DNA of 57,667 bases from Streptomyces sp. McG3 (GTDB taxonomy: Bacteria; Actinomycetota; Actinomycetes; Streptomycetales; Streptomycetaceae): the NCBI RefSeq assembly GCF_018619185.1, contig NZ_JAAXYC010000012.1, positions 1 to 57,667 of the forward strand, read 5' to 3'. Shown piece by piece: positions 32,413-42,300 of the stretch. A program made the translations under genes and the position numbers. The notes under the pieces are model-generated. The model was not told the DNA's origin. It saw nothing but the letters and a program-made list of their open reading frames with translations, and ran no database searches. The first letter of the stretch is position 1. Each line of letters starts with the position of its first letter.

Positions 32413-34647
32413 ATGGCTGTGCTGCTTCATCGATGGGGGGTGTTCGCGGTTCGCCGCTGCCGTACGGTCCTGACCGTGTGGCTGTTCGTCGTCGCCGCGA
32501 CCGCCGTGCTCGGGATCACTTTCGCGGGAAGCTTCGATTCCAGGTCGGACATCCCCGGGTCGGCTGCGCAAAGCGCTCTGGAGAAGATGGACCATCACTT
32601 CGGGGCCTCCGACCGGCAGAGCGCGGAGATCGTCTTCGAGGCGCCCTCTGGCACCTCGTTCGAGGATCCGGGCAATGCCGCCGCGTTGAAGCGGACCCTG
32701 TCCGCCGCGGCCACCGTCCCCGGCGTCACCTCGGTCAGTGATCCGATGCGCAGCCAGACCGTGACACCGGACGGGAAGACCGCTGTCGCCCGGGTCGAGT
32801 TCTCGGTGGCCAAGGACCAGGACGTCGCTGAGGACGACTTGAACGCGTTGAAGGACACGGCTGCCGGCAGCCGCGCCGCGGGCGTCGAGGTGCTCTTCGG
32901 AGGTGACGCGTACAAGGAGTCGAGCCCTCCGGTCGGACCGATGGAAGGGGTCGGGGTACTGGTCGCGCTCGCGGTTCTGGCGATCACCTTCGGCTCCATG
33001 CTGTCCGCAGGCATGCCTTTGCTCACGGCCCTGATCTCGGTCGTAGCGAGCATGACAGGGCTGATGGGTCTGTCCGCGGTCCTGAGCGTTTCGGACAAGG
33101 CACCGACGCTGGCGATCATGCTGGGTCTCGCGGTCGGAATCGACTACGCCCTGTTCATCGTCTCGCGCCACCGTGCGGAGCTGGTGCAGGGCCGCAGCGT
33201 GCAGGACGCGGTTGCCCACGCGACCGCGACCGCCGGCAGCGCTGTGGCATTCGCCGGGATGACCGTGATCATCGCTCTGGCCGGACTGACGGTGGCCGGT
33301 GTTCCGGTGCTCACTTCGATGGGCCTGAGCGCCGCCGCGGCAGTTGCCGTCGCGGTCGTGATGTCGCTGGGACTCCTGCCCTCCCTGCTGGCGCTCGCCG
33401 GGGAGCGGCTGCGTCCCGAGCCCGGCTCACGTGGCGCCGTACGTATGCGCGATGCCGCGGATCCCACCGGCAAGCCGTCGATGGGGGCTCGCTGGGTCGC
33501 GGCGGTCGTGCGTCGTCCGTGGCGGGCGCTCATCACCGTCACTCTGGCCCTTGCCGCGCTCGGTATGCCTGCCACACAGCTCCAGCTCGCCCTGAGCGAC
33601 GACGGCAGCGAACCGACCTCGACCGCCGTGCGGCAGACCTACGACAAGATCGGTGACGCCTTCGGTCCCGGAGCCAACGGTCCCCTCGTGGTGTTGGTGA
33701 CCGACGCGCCGCCGGGCGCTCTGAAGACCGCCGGCCAGCAGGTCGCTCGGAATCTGGCCGGGGTCCAGGGCATCGCGCGGGTCAGTCCCGTCGACTACTC
33801 CGGTGACGGAGCTGCCGCGCGGATCCAGGTCACCCCGGACACCGGGCCCCGTGATCCACAGACCAGCGAACTCGTCACGGCACTCCAGGACCGTGTCAGC
33901 CCTCTGGCGGAACAGAGCGGCAGCAGCATCGCGGTCACCGGCCGGACCGCAGTCAGCATCGAGGTCTCCGACAAGCTCAGTGGCGCTCTGCTGCCCTTCG
34001 CCCTGGTGGTCGTCGGGCTTTCGTTGCTGCTGCTGATGGCCGCGTTCCGGTCCATCGCCATCCCGGTCAAGGCGACGTTCGGCTTCCTGCTGTCGGTCGG
34101 CGTCTCCTTCGGCGCGATCGTCGCGGTCTTCCAGTGGGGGTGGCTCGCGGGCACCCTCGGCGTCCCTTCGACGGGGCCGGTCGCCAGTTTCGTGCCCATC
34201 ATCGTGATGGCCGTCCTCTTCGGCCTGGCCATGGACTACGAGGTCTTCCTCGTCTCCGCCATACGCGAGGAGTACGTCCGGACGAGGCGTCCTCACACCT
34301 CCGTCATCGGGGGTGCCAGGCACGCGGGCCGGGTGGTGACCGCGGCCGCACTGATCATGGTGGCCGTCTTCGCGAGCTTCCTCTTCAGCCACGATCCGGC
34401 GATCATGCCGATCGCTCTGGCACTGGCGGTCGGCGTCCTTGTCGACGCGTTCGCCGTCCGCCTGACACTGGTCCCGGCGGTACTGTCGCTGCTGGGCCAC
34501 GGCGCGTGGAGGCTGCCGCGCTTCCTGGACAAGTGGCTGCCCGACCTGGATGTTGAAGGCGCGCGCCTGGAGGACAAGGAAGCCGGGCGCGCGGACTCAC
34601 CTGCGACCGAACCCGCTCCCGTGACGTATCTTCCCGCCCCGAAGTAG
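32413..34647 (+). CDS. MMPL-family RND transporter
   Basis: A 744-residue membrane protein with two similar halves. Each has one leading helix, an extracytoplasmic domain and a block of about five helices (about 180-345 and 520-690). Family signatures include GLAVGIDYALFIVSRHR and the second-half counterpart GLAMDYEVFLVSAIREEY. MMPL proteins use the proton gradient to export lipids, siderophores or drugs. It is followed after 10 bases by a response regulator and then its kinase, so the transporter is probably induced by a signal sensed by that pair. Confidence 0.93.
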   Translation: MAVLLHRWGVFAVRRCRTVLTVWLFVVAATAVLGITFAGSFDSRSDIPGSAAQSALEKMDHHFGASDRQSAEIVFEAPSGTSFEDPGNAAALKRTLSAAATVPGVTSVSDPMRSQTVTPDGKTAVARVEFSVAKDQDVAEDDLNALKDTAAGSRAAGVEVLFGGDAYKESSPPVGPMEGVGVLVALAVLAITFGSMLSAGMPLLTALISVVASMTGLMGLSAVLSVSDKAPTLAIMLGLAVGIDYALFIVSRHRAELVQGRSVQDAVAHATATAGSAVAFAGMTVIIALAGLTVAGVPVLTSMGLSAAAAVAVAVVMSLGLLPSLLALAGERLRPEPGSRGAVRMRDAADPTGKPSMGARWVAAVVRRPWRALITVTLALAALGMPATQLQLALSDDGSEPTSTAVRQTYDKIGDAFGPGANGPLVVLVTDAPPGALKTAGQQVARNLAGVQGIARVSPVDYSGDGAAARIQVTPDTGPRDPQTSELVTALQDRVSPLAEQSGSSIAVTGRTAVSIEVSDKLSGALLPFALVVVGLSLLLLMAAFRSIAIPVKATFGFLLSVGVSFGAIVAVFQWGWLAGTLGVPSTGPVASFVPIIVMAVLFGLAMDYEVFLVSAIREEYVRTRRPHTSVIGGARHAGRVVTAAALIMVAVFASFLFSHDPAIMPIALALAVGVLVDAFAVRLTLVPAVLSLLGHGAWRLPRFLDKWLPDLDVEGARLEDKEAGRADSPATEPAPVTYLPAPK

Positions 34648-34657
34648 GACACCCTTC

Positions 34658-35359
34658 ATGAACTCCCCGGACACGGTTCTCGTTGTCGATGACGATGCCG
34701 GTATCCGCGAGCTGATGGCCTCGGCCCTGCGCTTCGCCGGATTCGAGGTCCATCTCGCGGGCGACGTACCGCAGGCTCTCGACCAGCTCTCCCGGCACAC
34801 GCCCGACGTGATCGTCCTCGACGTGGGTCTGCCCGGGGGCGGTGACGGCTTCGACGTCCTGCAGCTGATCCGTTCCCGAGGCAACACGGTGCCGGTGCTG
34901 TTCCTGACCTCCCGGGACGCCGTCGAGGACCGTGTCCGGGGACTTCGGCTCGGCGGTGACGACTACGTCACCAAGCCCTTCAGCGTCGTCGAGGTCGGCG
35001 CCCGGCTCCATGCCCTGATCCGCCGGGCGCGTGGCAGCGCGGGCGCCGTCGACGACGGCGTCCTGCGCTACGCCGATCTCGAACTCGACGAGCGGCGCCA
35101 CACCGTACAGCGCGGCGGTGACCGGGTCGACCTGTCGCCCACCGAGTTCCGGCTCCTGCGCTTCCTGCTCTCCCACCCCGGGCACGTCATGACCCGGTCC
35201 CAGATCCTCGAAGCGGTCTGGCAGTACGACTTCGGCGGGGACTCCGTCGTGGTGGAGCGCTTCGTGTCCAACCTGCGCCGCAAAATCGACCACGGCCGGG
35301 AACCACTGCTGCACACCGTCCGTGGCATCGGCTACAGCCTCCGCCGCCCCACCTCATGA
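34658..35359 (+). CDS. OmpR/PhoB-family response regulator
   Basis: A 233-residue regulator. Receiver 1-120: acidic pocket D11-D13, phospho-acceptor Asp55 (IVLDVGLPG), Thr84 and Lys106 (YVTKPF). Winged-helix DNA-binding domain about 135-230 (LSPTEFRLLRFLLSHPG, then RFVSNLRRKID, TVRGIGY). It lies between the MMPL transporter and the kinase, overlapping the latter by ATGA, and is the probable reader of the CCGTCAAG repeats. Confidence 0.95.
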   Translation: MNSPDTVLVVDDDAGIRELMASALRFAGFEVHLAGDVPQALDQLSRHTPDVIVLDVGLPGGGDGFDVLQLIRSRGNTVPVLFLTSRDAVEDRVRGLRLGGDDYVTKPFSVVEVGARLHALIRRARGSAGAVDDGVLRYADLELDERRHTVQRGGDRVDLSPTEFRLLRFLLSHPGHVMTRSQILEAVWQYDFGGDSVVVERFVSNLRRKIDHGREPLLHTVRGIGYSLRRPTS

Positions 35360-36828
35360 ACGCGCGTACCTGGGTTTCCGCCGTCACGCCCCACCGGCTG
35401 ACCACCATCCGCGGGCGCCTCCTGATCGGCGTCCTCGTGCTGCTGGCCGCCGGCCTCGTCGGGAACTCGATCGCCGGCGCCGTGACCCTGCGCACGTATC
35501 TCCACCACCGGGCCGAGGCGACGCTGCGCGAATCCGGCGACCGGGTCCACCAAGCCCTGGAGGAGCGCCCGCAGACCGTCGACGGCGATCAGCTTGCCAC
35601 CCTGGTCGAGCCCCTCATGGGCATCACCGTCATCGACGCCTCCGGCAAGATCGCCGAACAGGTCGGGGCGGGCGTGCCCCGGGCGATCAACGGCCTGACC
35701 GAGGACCGTCTCGACCAGGTCCTGACCTTCGACGGCGCGACATCGGTGCCCGACCTGCTCGCGCTGCGGATCCCCACAGCCGGACTGACCATCACCACCT
35801 CGCACCAGGTGGTGGAAGCCTCCGCCGTCATCCTCACCATGCGCACCGACATCGACCGGGTCACCGTTGCCGACTTCATCTCCGGGCAGGCAACCAGCGT
35901 CGGCATCACCCTCGTACTGGCCTTCGCCGTCGCACTGCTCATTCTCAGGATCGGCCTGCGCCCACTGGGGACGATGGCCGACACAGCTGACGACATCGCA
36001 TCCGGCGCCCGCAGTGAACGTCTGCCCGTCCACGGGTCACACACGGAGACCGACCGGCTCGCCATCGCCGTCAACGACGCTTTCGACGCCCAAGCCCGCG
36101 CCGAGACCCAGATCCGCGACTTCGCCGCCGACGCCTCCCACGAACTGCGCACCCCGCTGGCCACGATCTCCGGCTGGCTCGACCTCTACAACCAGGGCGG
36201 TCTCAGCGCTCCCGCCGACCTGAACAGAGCCCTGGAACGGGTCGACGGTGAGGTCGGCAGAATGCGTCTTCTCGTCGAGGAGCTCTCCCTGCTCGCCCGC
36301 CTCGACGCCGGACGCCCCCTGGACTCCCAGCCGGTCGACCTCCAGCGCCTGGCCACCGCCGTCGTCCAGGACGCACAGGTGGTAGCACCCGACCGCGCCA
36401 TCGACCTGTACGCTCCCGAACCCGCCGGCGTGCACGGAGACCAACCCCGGCTTCAACAGGTCCTGAACAACCTCCTCGGCAACGCGATCCAGCACACCCC
36501 ACCCGGCACCACGATCACCGTCACTGTCCAACCGACGGCAACCCACGTCACGATTCGGGTAACAGACCACGGCCCAGGCATCCCTCCCGGAGACCTCACG
36601 CGCGTCTTCGACCGATTCTGGCGGGCAGACACCAGCCGCAGCCGCGCCAATGGCGGTTCCGGACTCGGTCTCGCCATCGTCCAGGCCATCGTCCACGCCC
36701 ACCACGGAACCGTGCGCGTCGCCTCCGCCCCCGGAACAGGAACCACCGTCACCGTCACCCTCCCCGCCCAACGCGAACAGGCCGCACCACCGGCGCCACT
36801 CACCGCGGACCTGCCCGACACGCCCTGA
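35356..36828 (+). CDS. sensor histidine kinase
   Basis: A 490-residue membrane kinase. Transmembrane segments at about 20-45 and 180-200 flank a sensor of about 135 residues; a HAMP follows to about 250. Phospho-acceptor His262 (DASHELRTPL), N box NNLLGNAIQHTP, G1 DHGPGIPP, F box FDRFWR, G2 GGSGLGLAIV. The start overlaps the regulator stop. With the MMPL gene it forms a transporter/two-component operon. The sensed ligand is unknown. Confidence 0.95.
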   Translation: MNARTWVSAVTPHRLTTIRGRLLIGVLVLLAAGLVGNSIAGAVTLRTYLHHRAEATLRESGDRVHQALEERPQTVDGDQLATLVEPLMGITVIDASGKIAEQVGAGVPRAINGLTEDRLDQVLTFDGATSVPDLLALRIPTAGLTITTSHQVVEASAVILTMRTDIDRVTVADFISGQATSVGITLVLAFAVALLILRIGLRPLGTMADTADDIASGARSERLPVHGSHTETDRLAIAVNDAFDAQARAETQIRDFAADASHELRTPLATISGWLDLYNQGGLSAPADLNRALERVDGEVGRMRLLVEELSLLARLDAGRPLDSQPVDLQRLATAVVQDAQVVAPDRAIDLYAPEPAGVHGDQPRLQQVLNNLLGNAIQHTPPGTTITVTVQPTATHVTIRVTDHGPGIPPGDLTRVFDRFWRADTSRSRANGGSGLGLAIVQAIVHAHHGTVRVASAPGTGTTVTVTLPAQREQAAPPAPLTADLPDTP

Positions 36829-37531
36829 CAGAAGGGCAGACGGCGACGTACCGAAGAGATCGCCGGAGCCGCGCCCCGGGGACACGAGAGCCCATCACGC
36901 TCGGCGGCATCACAGCGGCTCGGAGACCGTGGAAGCTCACCCCTTCCCCCGGCCTCCTGTGGAGAACACGGCGAAGAGGTCCGTCACACGGTGGGTGCAG
37001 ACGTCCACCGCCTCACGGATGAGCCGGTGCGAGAAGGTGGAGCGCGTCAACGCGGTTCGTTCCGAAGCCTTCGCCGGCGGGGTGGCCACCACGTTTGGAG
37101 AGGTGATCACCGGATCCACCTCACCGGTGGCACCGGTGTTCACCGCCGGCGCGTCGCTGCCGCTGGTCGTCACCCCCGTCATGCCGACGCGTGGTGCCAC
37201 CGAGGAGTCGCTCGTCGTCCTTTCGGCAGAACCGCTGCGCTGGGCCGGACCGGAAGAGGGCCTGAAGGGAGCCTTCGAGCAGGAAGTGAGCTTCCTGACA
37301 ACGGAGTTGGGGAGGGGGGTCGGACGGGGACACTTTGTCCCCCCAGAGAATAAAGTTCCGGCCTGGCACGTCAAAAGGGTTTCTGGCTGATGAAAAAGCC
37401 ATTACCTTCCTGACCTGTACCGGACAGCAAGGACGCGTGTGCCTCCCTCCCTCCCGGGCGCCCGCGTCTCCCGGCGCGACGGCGCGCGCCTGTGCGAGAC
37501 CCTCAGCCCCGTTGACCCACGGAGGATGCGC
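36829..37531. other. intergenic region upstream of the PQQ dehydrogenase
   Basis: About 700 bp. The open frames here have no recognisable domain or ribosome binding site. A 7-bp hairpin (37326-37332 with 37336-37342) lies about 190 bases before the next start, followed by a lower-G+C stretch (about 37345-37420) that is a likely promoter area. No gene called. Confidence 0.45.
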
Positions 37532-40354
37532 GTGCACAGGAGACTCACCCGGCCCCTCGCGGCGATCGCCAGTACTCTGCTCGCCGCCGCGGGCGCCCTC
37601 ACCGTTCAGCAGAACCAAGCCGAAGCCGCCCCCGCGGCACCGGAGTTCCAGCAGGTCACCCTCGCCAAGGGGGTGGCCGAGACCGGCGAGCCGATGACGC
37701 TCGCCGTCCTGCCCGACCGGTCCGTCCTGCACACCTCGCGGGACGGCACGCTGCGTCGCACCGACGCGGCCGGCACCACCAAGGTCGCCGGCAAACTGGA
37801 CGTCTACTCACATGACGAGGAGGGCCTCCAGGGCGTCGGAGTCGACCCCGGCTTCACTGCCAACCGCTTCGTCTACCTCTACTACGCCCCGAAGCTGAAC
37901 ACCCCCGCCGGCGACGCCCCCGCGACCGGCTCGGCTGCCGACTTCGCCCCCTTCAACGGCGTCAACCGGCTCTCCCGATTCGTCCTCAGAACGGACGGCA
38001 CTCTGGACACCGCCAGCGAGAAACAGGTCCTGGACGTCCCCGCCAGCCGCGGTCTCTGCTGCCACGTCGGCGGCGACATCGACTTCGACGCGCAGGGCAA
38101 CCTGTACCTCTCCACCGGTGACGACAGCAACCCCTTCGCCTCCGACGGCTACACCCCCATCGACGAGCGGGCGAACCGCAACCCCGCCTACGACGCCCAG
38201 CGTTCGTCGGGCAACACCAACGACCTGCGCGGCAAGGTGCTCCGGATCAAGGTCAACGCCGACGGAGGCTACTCCGTTCCGGCGGGCAACCTCTTCGCTC
38301 CCGGCACCGCGAAGACCCGGCCCGAGATCTACGCCATGGGCTTCCGCAACCCCTTCCGGATGAGCGTCGACAAGCCCACCGGCACGGTCTACCTGGGGGA
38401 CTACGGCCCCGACGCCGGCACCGCGAGCGCCACCCGCGGGCCCGCCGGCCAGGTCGAGTTCAACCGGATCAGCAAGGCGGGCAACTACGGCTGGCCCTAC
38501 TGCACCGGCAAGAACAACGCGTACGTCGACTACAACTTCGCGAACTCGACGTCCGGCTCCGCCTTCTCCTGCTCGGCGCCGAAGAACACCTCGCCGAACA
38601 ACACCGGCCTGACCGACCTTCCCGCGGCCCAGCCCGCCTGGGTCCCGTACGACGGCGGCTCGGTCCCGGAATTCGGCAGCGGCTCCGAGTCCCCCATGGG
38701 CGGTCCGGTCTACCGCTACGACGCGGCCTCGACCTCCCCGGTCAAATTCCCCGAGAGCTTCGACGGGGACTTCTTCGCGGGTGAGTTCGGCCGCAAGTGG
38801 ATCAAGCGCATCGAGCAGTCCGGCGACGGCACCGTGCAGTCCATCAACGCCTTCCCGTGGCAGGGCACCCAGGTCATGGACATGGCCTTCGGACCCGACG
38901 GAGCGCTGTACGTGCTCGACTACGGGACCGGCTACTTCAACGGGGACGCGAACAGCGCGGTCTACCGCATCGAGAACGTCTCCGGCGGGCGCTCTCCGAT
39001 CGCCGAGGCCAAGGCCGACCGCACCTCGGGCCAGGCCCCGCTCGCCGTGCGGTTCTCCTCGGCGGGAACCTCCGACCCCGACGGCGATCCGCTGACCTAC
39101 GCCTGGAAGTTCGGTGACGGCGGTACCTCGACAGCGGCCAGCCCCACGCACACCTACACCGCCAACGGCCAGTACACCGCGGAGCTGACCGTCTCCGACG
39201 GCACCGGCCTGACCGCGACCGCCTCCGTCACCGTGACCGTGGGCAACACCGCACCCACCGTGAAGCTGGAACTGCCCGTCGACGGCCGGATCATCGACCC
39301 GGGCGCCGCGGTTCCGTTCAAGGTGACCGTCACCGACCCGGAGGACGGCGCCATCGACTGCTCCAAGGTCAAGGTCACCTTCATCATCGGGCACGACAGC
39401 CACGGCCACCCGCAGACCTCGGCGAACGGCTGCTCCGGCACCGTACAGACCATCGCCGACGGCGAGCACGACCCCAACGCCAACATCTTCGGCGTCTGGG
39501 ACGCCGAGTACACCGACAAGGGCGCGGGCGGGCAGCCCGCCCTGACCACGCACGACGAGCACATCAGCCAGCCGAGCCATCGTCAGGCCGAGCACTACGG
39601 AGGCTCCGCCGGGGTGACGGTCGTCGACCACGCCGGGGCCCGGGGCGGCAAGACCGTGGGCAACATCGAGAACGGCGACTGGATCTCCTTCGCGCCGTAT
39701 GCCCTCGACAACGCCACCAGGCTGACCGCCCGCGTCTCCTCCGCCGGAGCCGGCGGCACGCTGGAGGTGCGCGCCGGATCGCCCACCGGCACACTGCTCG
39801 GTTCCGTGGCCGTCCCCGTCACGGGAGGCTGGGAGACGTTCCAGGACGTCTCCACCAACCTGACCGACCGCCCGGCCGGCACCACCACGCTGCACCTCGT
39901 CTTCAAGGGCGGCGGCGGAGCCCTCTTCGACGTGGACGAGTTCACCGTCGCCACCTCCGGCTCCACGGGGCCGAGGGAGGGTGCTGTCACCGGTATCGGT
40001 GGCAAGTGTGTGGATGTGGCGGGTGGTGCGTCTGCGGACGGGACGCAGGTTCAGCTGTTCACGTGCAACCAGTCGGCTGCCCAGAAGTGGACGGTCGGCA
40101 CGGACAGTACGCTGCGGGCCCTCGGCAAGTGCCTGGACATCAGTGGTGCCGGTACGGCGAACGGCACCAAGGTCCAGCTGTACGGGTGCAACAACACCGG
40201 TGCCCAGAAGTGGGCCGCGCAGGCGGACGGGACCCTGCGGAACCCGGTCTCCGGCAAGTGCCTGGACGCGGAAGGCGTCTCCTCCGCCGACCGCACCAGG
40301 CTGCACCTGTGGACCTGCGGCACCGGCGCCAACCAGAAGTGGATCCTGCCATGA
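37532..40354 (+). CDS. secreted PQQ-type sugar dehydrogenase with PKD, CBM6-like and ricin domains
   Basis: A 940-residue exported enzyme. Signal peptide about 1-33; glucose/sorbosone dehydrogenase beta propeller about 40-480 (CCHVGGDIDFD, STGDDSNPF, MGFRNPFRM); PKD domain about 485-575 (AWKFGDGGTS); linker; CBM6-like domain about 690-810 (AEHYGGSAGV, IENGDWISF); ricin B-type lectin 812-940 with three QKW repeats. It should oxidise a sugar outside the cell while bound to a polysaccharide. GTG 37532 is chosen because GGAGG (37521-37525) is 6 bases away; ATG 37526 touches it. It overlaps the ThuA gene by ATGA. Confidence 0.88.
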   Translation: MHRRLTRPLAAIASTLLAAAGALTVQQNQAEAAPAAPEFQQVTLAKGVAETGEPMTLAVLPDRSVLHTSRDGTLRRTDAAGTTKVAGKLDVYSHDEEGLQGVGVDPGFTANRFVYLYYAPKLNTPAGDAPATGSAADFAPFNGVNRLSRFVLRTDGTLDTASEKQVLDVPASRGLCCHVGGDIDFDAQGNLYLSTGDDSNPFASDGYTPIDERANRNPAYDAQRSSGNTNDLRGKVLRIKVNADGGYSVPAGNLFAPGTAKTRPEIYAMGFRNPFRMSVDKPTGTVYLGDYGPDAGTASATRGPAGQVEFNRISKAGNYGWPYCTGKNNAYVDYNFANSTSGSAFSCSAPKNTSPNNTGLTDLPAAQPAWVPYDGGSVPEFGSGSESPMGGPVYRYDAASTSPVKFPESFDGDFFAGEFGRKWIKRIEQSGDGTVQSINAFPWQGTQVMDMAFGPDGALYVLDYGTGYFNGDANSAVYRIENVSGGRSPIAEAKADRTSGQAPLAVRFSSAGTSDPDGDPLTYAWKFGDGGTSTAASPTHTYTANGQYTAELTVSDGTGLTATASVTVTVGNTAPTVKLELPVDGRIIDPGAAVPFKVTVTDPEDGAIDCSKVKVTFIIGHDSHGHPQTSANGCSGTVQTIADGEHDPNANIFGVWDAEYTDKGAGGQPALTTHDEHISQPSHRQAEHYGGSAGVTVVDHAGARGGKTVGNIENGDWISFAPYALDNATRLTARVSSAGAGGTLEVRAGSPTGTLLGSVAVPVTGGWETFQDVSTNLTDRPAGTTTLHLVFKGGGGALFDVDEFTVATSGSTGPREGAVTGIGGKCVDVAGGASADGTQVQLFTCNQSAAQKWTVGTDSTLRALGKCLDISGAGTANGTKVQLYGCNNTGAQKWAAQADGTLRNPVSGKCLDAEGVSSADRTRLHLWTCGTGANQKWILP
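39959..40342 (+). repeat. 384-bp direct repeat, copy 1 (ricin domain)
   Basis: Nearly identical to 41743-42126 (offset 1784 bases). I count fewer than ten differences by eye, mostly silent. It encodes the ricin lectin of the dehydrogenase. Confidence 0.95.
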
Positions 40355-42141
40355 GCCGACGACCGGTCCGGCCTCTCGGACGCCTCGCCTGCTGGGCCGC
40401 CTGCGGCCTGCTCGCGGCCGCCGCCCTTCCCGCCGCCGTCTCCACGGCGGCAGCCCCCGACACTCTCGTACGCGTCACGGACGCCCCTGGCACCCCCGCC
40501 CGCATGGCGGCCGCCGCCGACCCCGCGTACGACGTGCTGGTCTTCTCCAAGACCGCCGGATTCCGCCACTCCTCCATCGACGAAGGCGTCACCGCCCTGC
40601 GCGAGCTGGGCGCCACCAACAACTTCACCGTCACCGCCACCGAGGACGCCGCCGCCTTCACCCCGTCGAACCTCGCCGGATACGAGGCCGTCGTCTTCCT
40701 CTCCACCACCGGCGACGTCCTCAACACCACCCAACAGGACGCCTTCGAGGGGTACATCGAGGCGGGCGGCGGCTACGTCGGCATCCACGCGGCGGCCGAC
40801 ACCGAGTACGACTGGGCCTGGTACGGCGGTCTGGCCGGGGCGTTGTTCAAGTCCCACCCGCAGATCCAGCCGGCCACCGTCAAGGTGGAGGACCGCGCCC
40901 ACGACGCCACCGCCCACCTCGGCCCGAGCTGGCAGCGGACCGACGAGTGGTACGACTACCGCACCAACCCGCGCACCACCGCGCACGTCCTGGCCTCGCT
41001 CGACGAGTCCACCTACAGCGGCGGCACCATGGGCGCCGACCACCCCATCGCCTGGTGCAAGGACTACGAAGGAGGGCGCGCCTTCTACACCGGCGGTGGC
41101 CACACCGAGGGCTCGTACACCGACCCCGCCTTCCGCCGGCACCTGCTCGGCGGCATCCGCTGGGCCGCGGAGCTGACGGAGGCCGACTGCCGCCCGGAGA
41201 CCGGCTACACCACGCTCTTCGGCTCCTCGGGCACCACCGGCTGGAAGCAGGCCGGCCCCGGATCCTTCGCCCACGCGAACGCCACCCTCACCTCCCAGGG
41301 CGGCCTTGGTCTGTACTGGTACCAGGCCGAGGAGTACCGGTCGTACTCCCTCAAGCTCGACTGGCGTCAGAGCGGGGACGACAACAGCGGTGTCTTCGTG
41401 GGCTTCCCGGCCTCCGACGACCCGTGGTCGGCCGTCGATAACGGCTACGAGATCCAGATCGACGCCACCGACGCCCCCGACCGCACCACCGGCTCCGTCT
41501 ACGGCTTCAAGTCCGCCGACCTCGCCGTCCGTGACGCGGCACTGAACCCGCCGGGGGAGTGGAACACCTACGAGATCCGGGTCGAGGGCGAGCGCCTCCA
41601 GCTCTTCCTCAACGGCCGCAAGATCAACAACTTCACCAACACCGACCCCGCCCGCAGCCTCCAGCAGGGTCACATCGGCCTGCAGAACCACGGCGACGGC
41701 GACGACGTGTCCTTCCGGAACGTCCGGATCAAGGAACTCGGCGGCTCCACGGGGCCGAGGGAGGGTGCTGTCACCGGTATCGGTGGCAAGTGCGTGGATG
41801 TGGCGGGTGGTGCGTCTGCGGACGGGACGCAGGTTCAGCTGTTCACGTGCAATCAGTCGGCTGCCCAGAAGTGGACGGTCGGCACGGACAGTACGCTGCG
41901 GGCGCTCGGCAAGTGCCTGGACATCAGTGGTGCCGGTACGGCGAACGGCACCAAGGTCCAGCTGTACGGGTGCAACAACACCGGTGCCCAGAAGTGGGCC
42001 GCGCAGGCGGACGGGACCCTGCGGAACCCGGTCTCCGGCAAGTGCCTGGACGCGGAGGGTGTCTCCTCCGCCGACCGCACCAGGCTGCACCTGTGGACCT
42101 GCGGCACCGGCGCCAACCAGAAATGGGTCCTCCCCGGCTGA
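40351..42141 (+). CDS. secreted ThuA-DUF1080-ricin protein
   Basis: A 596-residue exported protein. Signal peptide about 1-31; ThuA-like glutamine-amidotransferase fold about 53-290 (VFSKTAGFRHSSI, GGGYVGIHAA, TGGGHTEGSY); DUF1080 (3-keto-glycoside hydrolase-like jelly roll) about 295-465 (WYQAEEYRSYSLKLDW, NGYEIQID); ricin B lectin about 468-596. ThuA and DUF1080 are linked to 3-keto-sugar metabolism, which fits the overlapping sugar dehydrogenase gene: one would oxidise, the other cleave. The ATG overlaps the dehydrogenase TGA. A 16-bp terminator follows. Confidence 0.88.
   Translation: MSRRPVRPLGRLACWAACGLLAAAALPAAVSTAAAPDTLVRVTDAPGTPARMAAAADPAYDVLVFSKTAGFRHSSIDEGVTALRELGATNNFTVTATEDAAAFTPSNLAGYEAVVFLSTTGDVLNTTQQDAFEGYIEAGGGYVGIHAAADTEYDWAWYGGLAGALFKSHPQIQPATVKVEDRAHDATAHLGPSWQRTDEWYDYRTNPRTTAHVLASLDESTYSGGTMGADHPIAWCKDYEGGRAFYTGGGHTEGSYTDPAFRRHLLGGIRWAAELTEADCRPETGYTTLFGSSGTTGWKQAGPGSFAHANATLTSQGGLGLYWYQAEEYRSYSLKLDWRQSGDDNSGVFVGFPASDDPWSAVDNGYEIQIDATDAPDRTTGSVYGFKSADLAVRDAALNPPGEWNTYEIRVEGERLQLFLNGRKINNFTNTDPARSLQQGHIGLQNHGDGDDVSFRNVRIKELGGSTGPREGAVTGIGGKCVDVAGGASADGTQVQLFTCNQSAAQKWTVGTDSTLRALGKCLDISGAGTANGTKVQLYGCNNTGAQKWAAQADGTLRNPVSGKCLDAEGVSSADRTRLHLWTCGTGANQKWVLPG
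41743..42126 (+). repeat. 384-bp direct repeat, copy 2 (ricin domain)
   Basis: Second copy of 39959-40342, encoding the ricin domain of the ThuA-DUF1080 protein. Recombination between the copies would delete 1784 bp and remove the ThuA gene while leaving the first gene intact. Confidence 0.95.
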
Positions 42142-42212
42142 GTGACCCTCTCGACACCGTCATCGGCGCGGAGGGCGCCGGTGACGGGACCGGCCGCTCC
42201 CACCGGGCCGGT

Positions 42213-42253
42213 GACGGCGGCGGGGCGCGACGCCGAAGCGCCCCGCCGCCGTC
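42213..42253 (+). terminator. 16-bp hairpin terminator after ThuA-DUF1080 gene
   Basis: Perfect stem 42213-42228 with 42238-42253, 9-base loop, 71 bases after the stop codon. Confidence 0.8.
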
Positions 42254-42300
42254 CCCCGTCGGCCCCGTCGCCAGGAAGCGGGCCCGTCGGGGCGCGCCTC

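Noticed and set aside
37526..37531. ATG 37526 as start of the PQQ dehydrogenase
   Set aside because: The GGAGG site directly abuts this ATG; GTG 37532 in the same frame has normal 6-base spacing.
36829..37531. Gene between the histidine kinase and the PQQ dehydrogenase
   Set aside because: Open frames on both strands lack a ribosome binding site and any recognisable domain.
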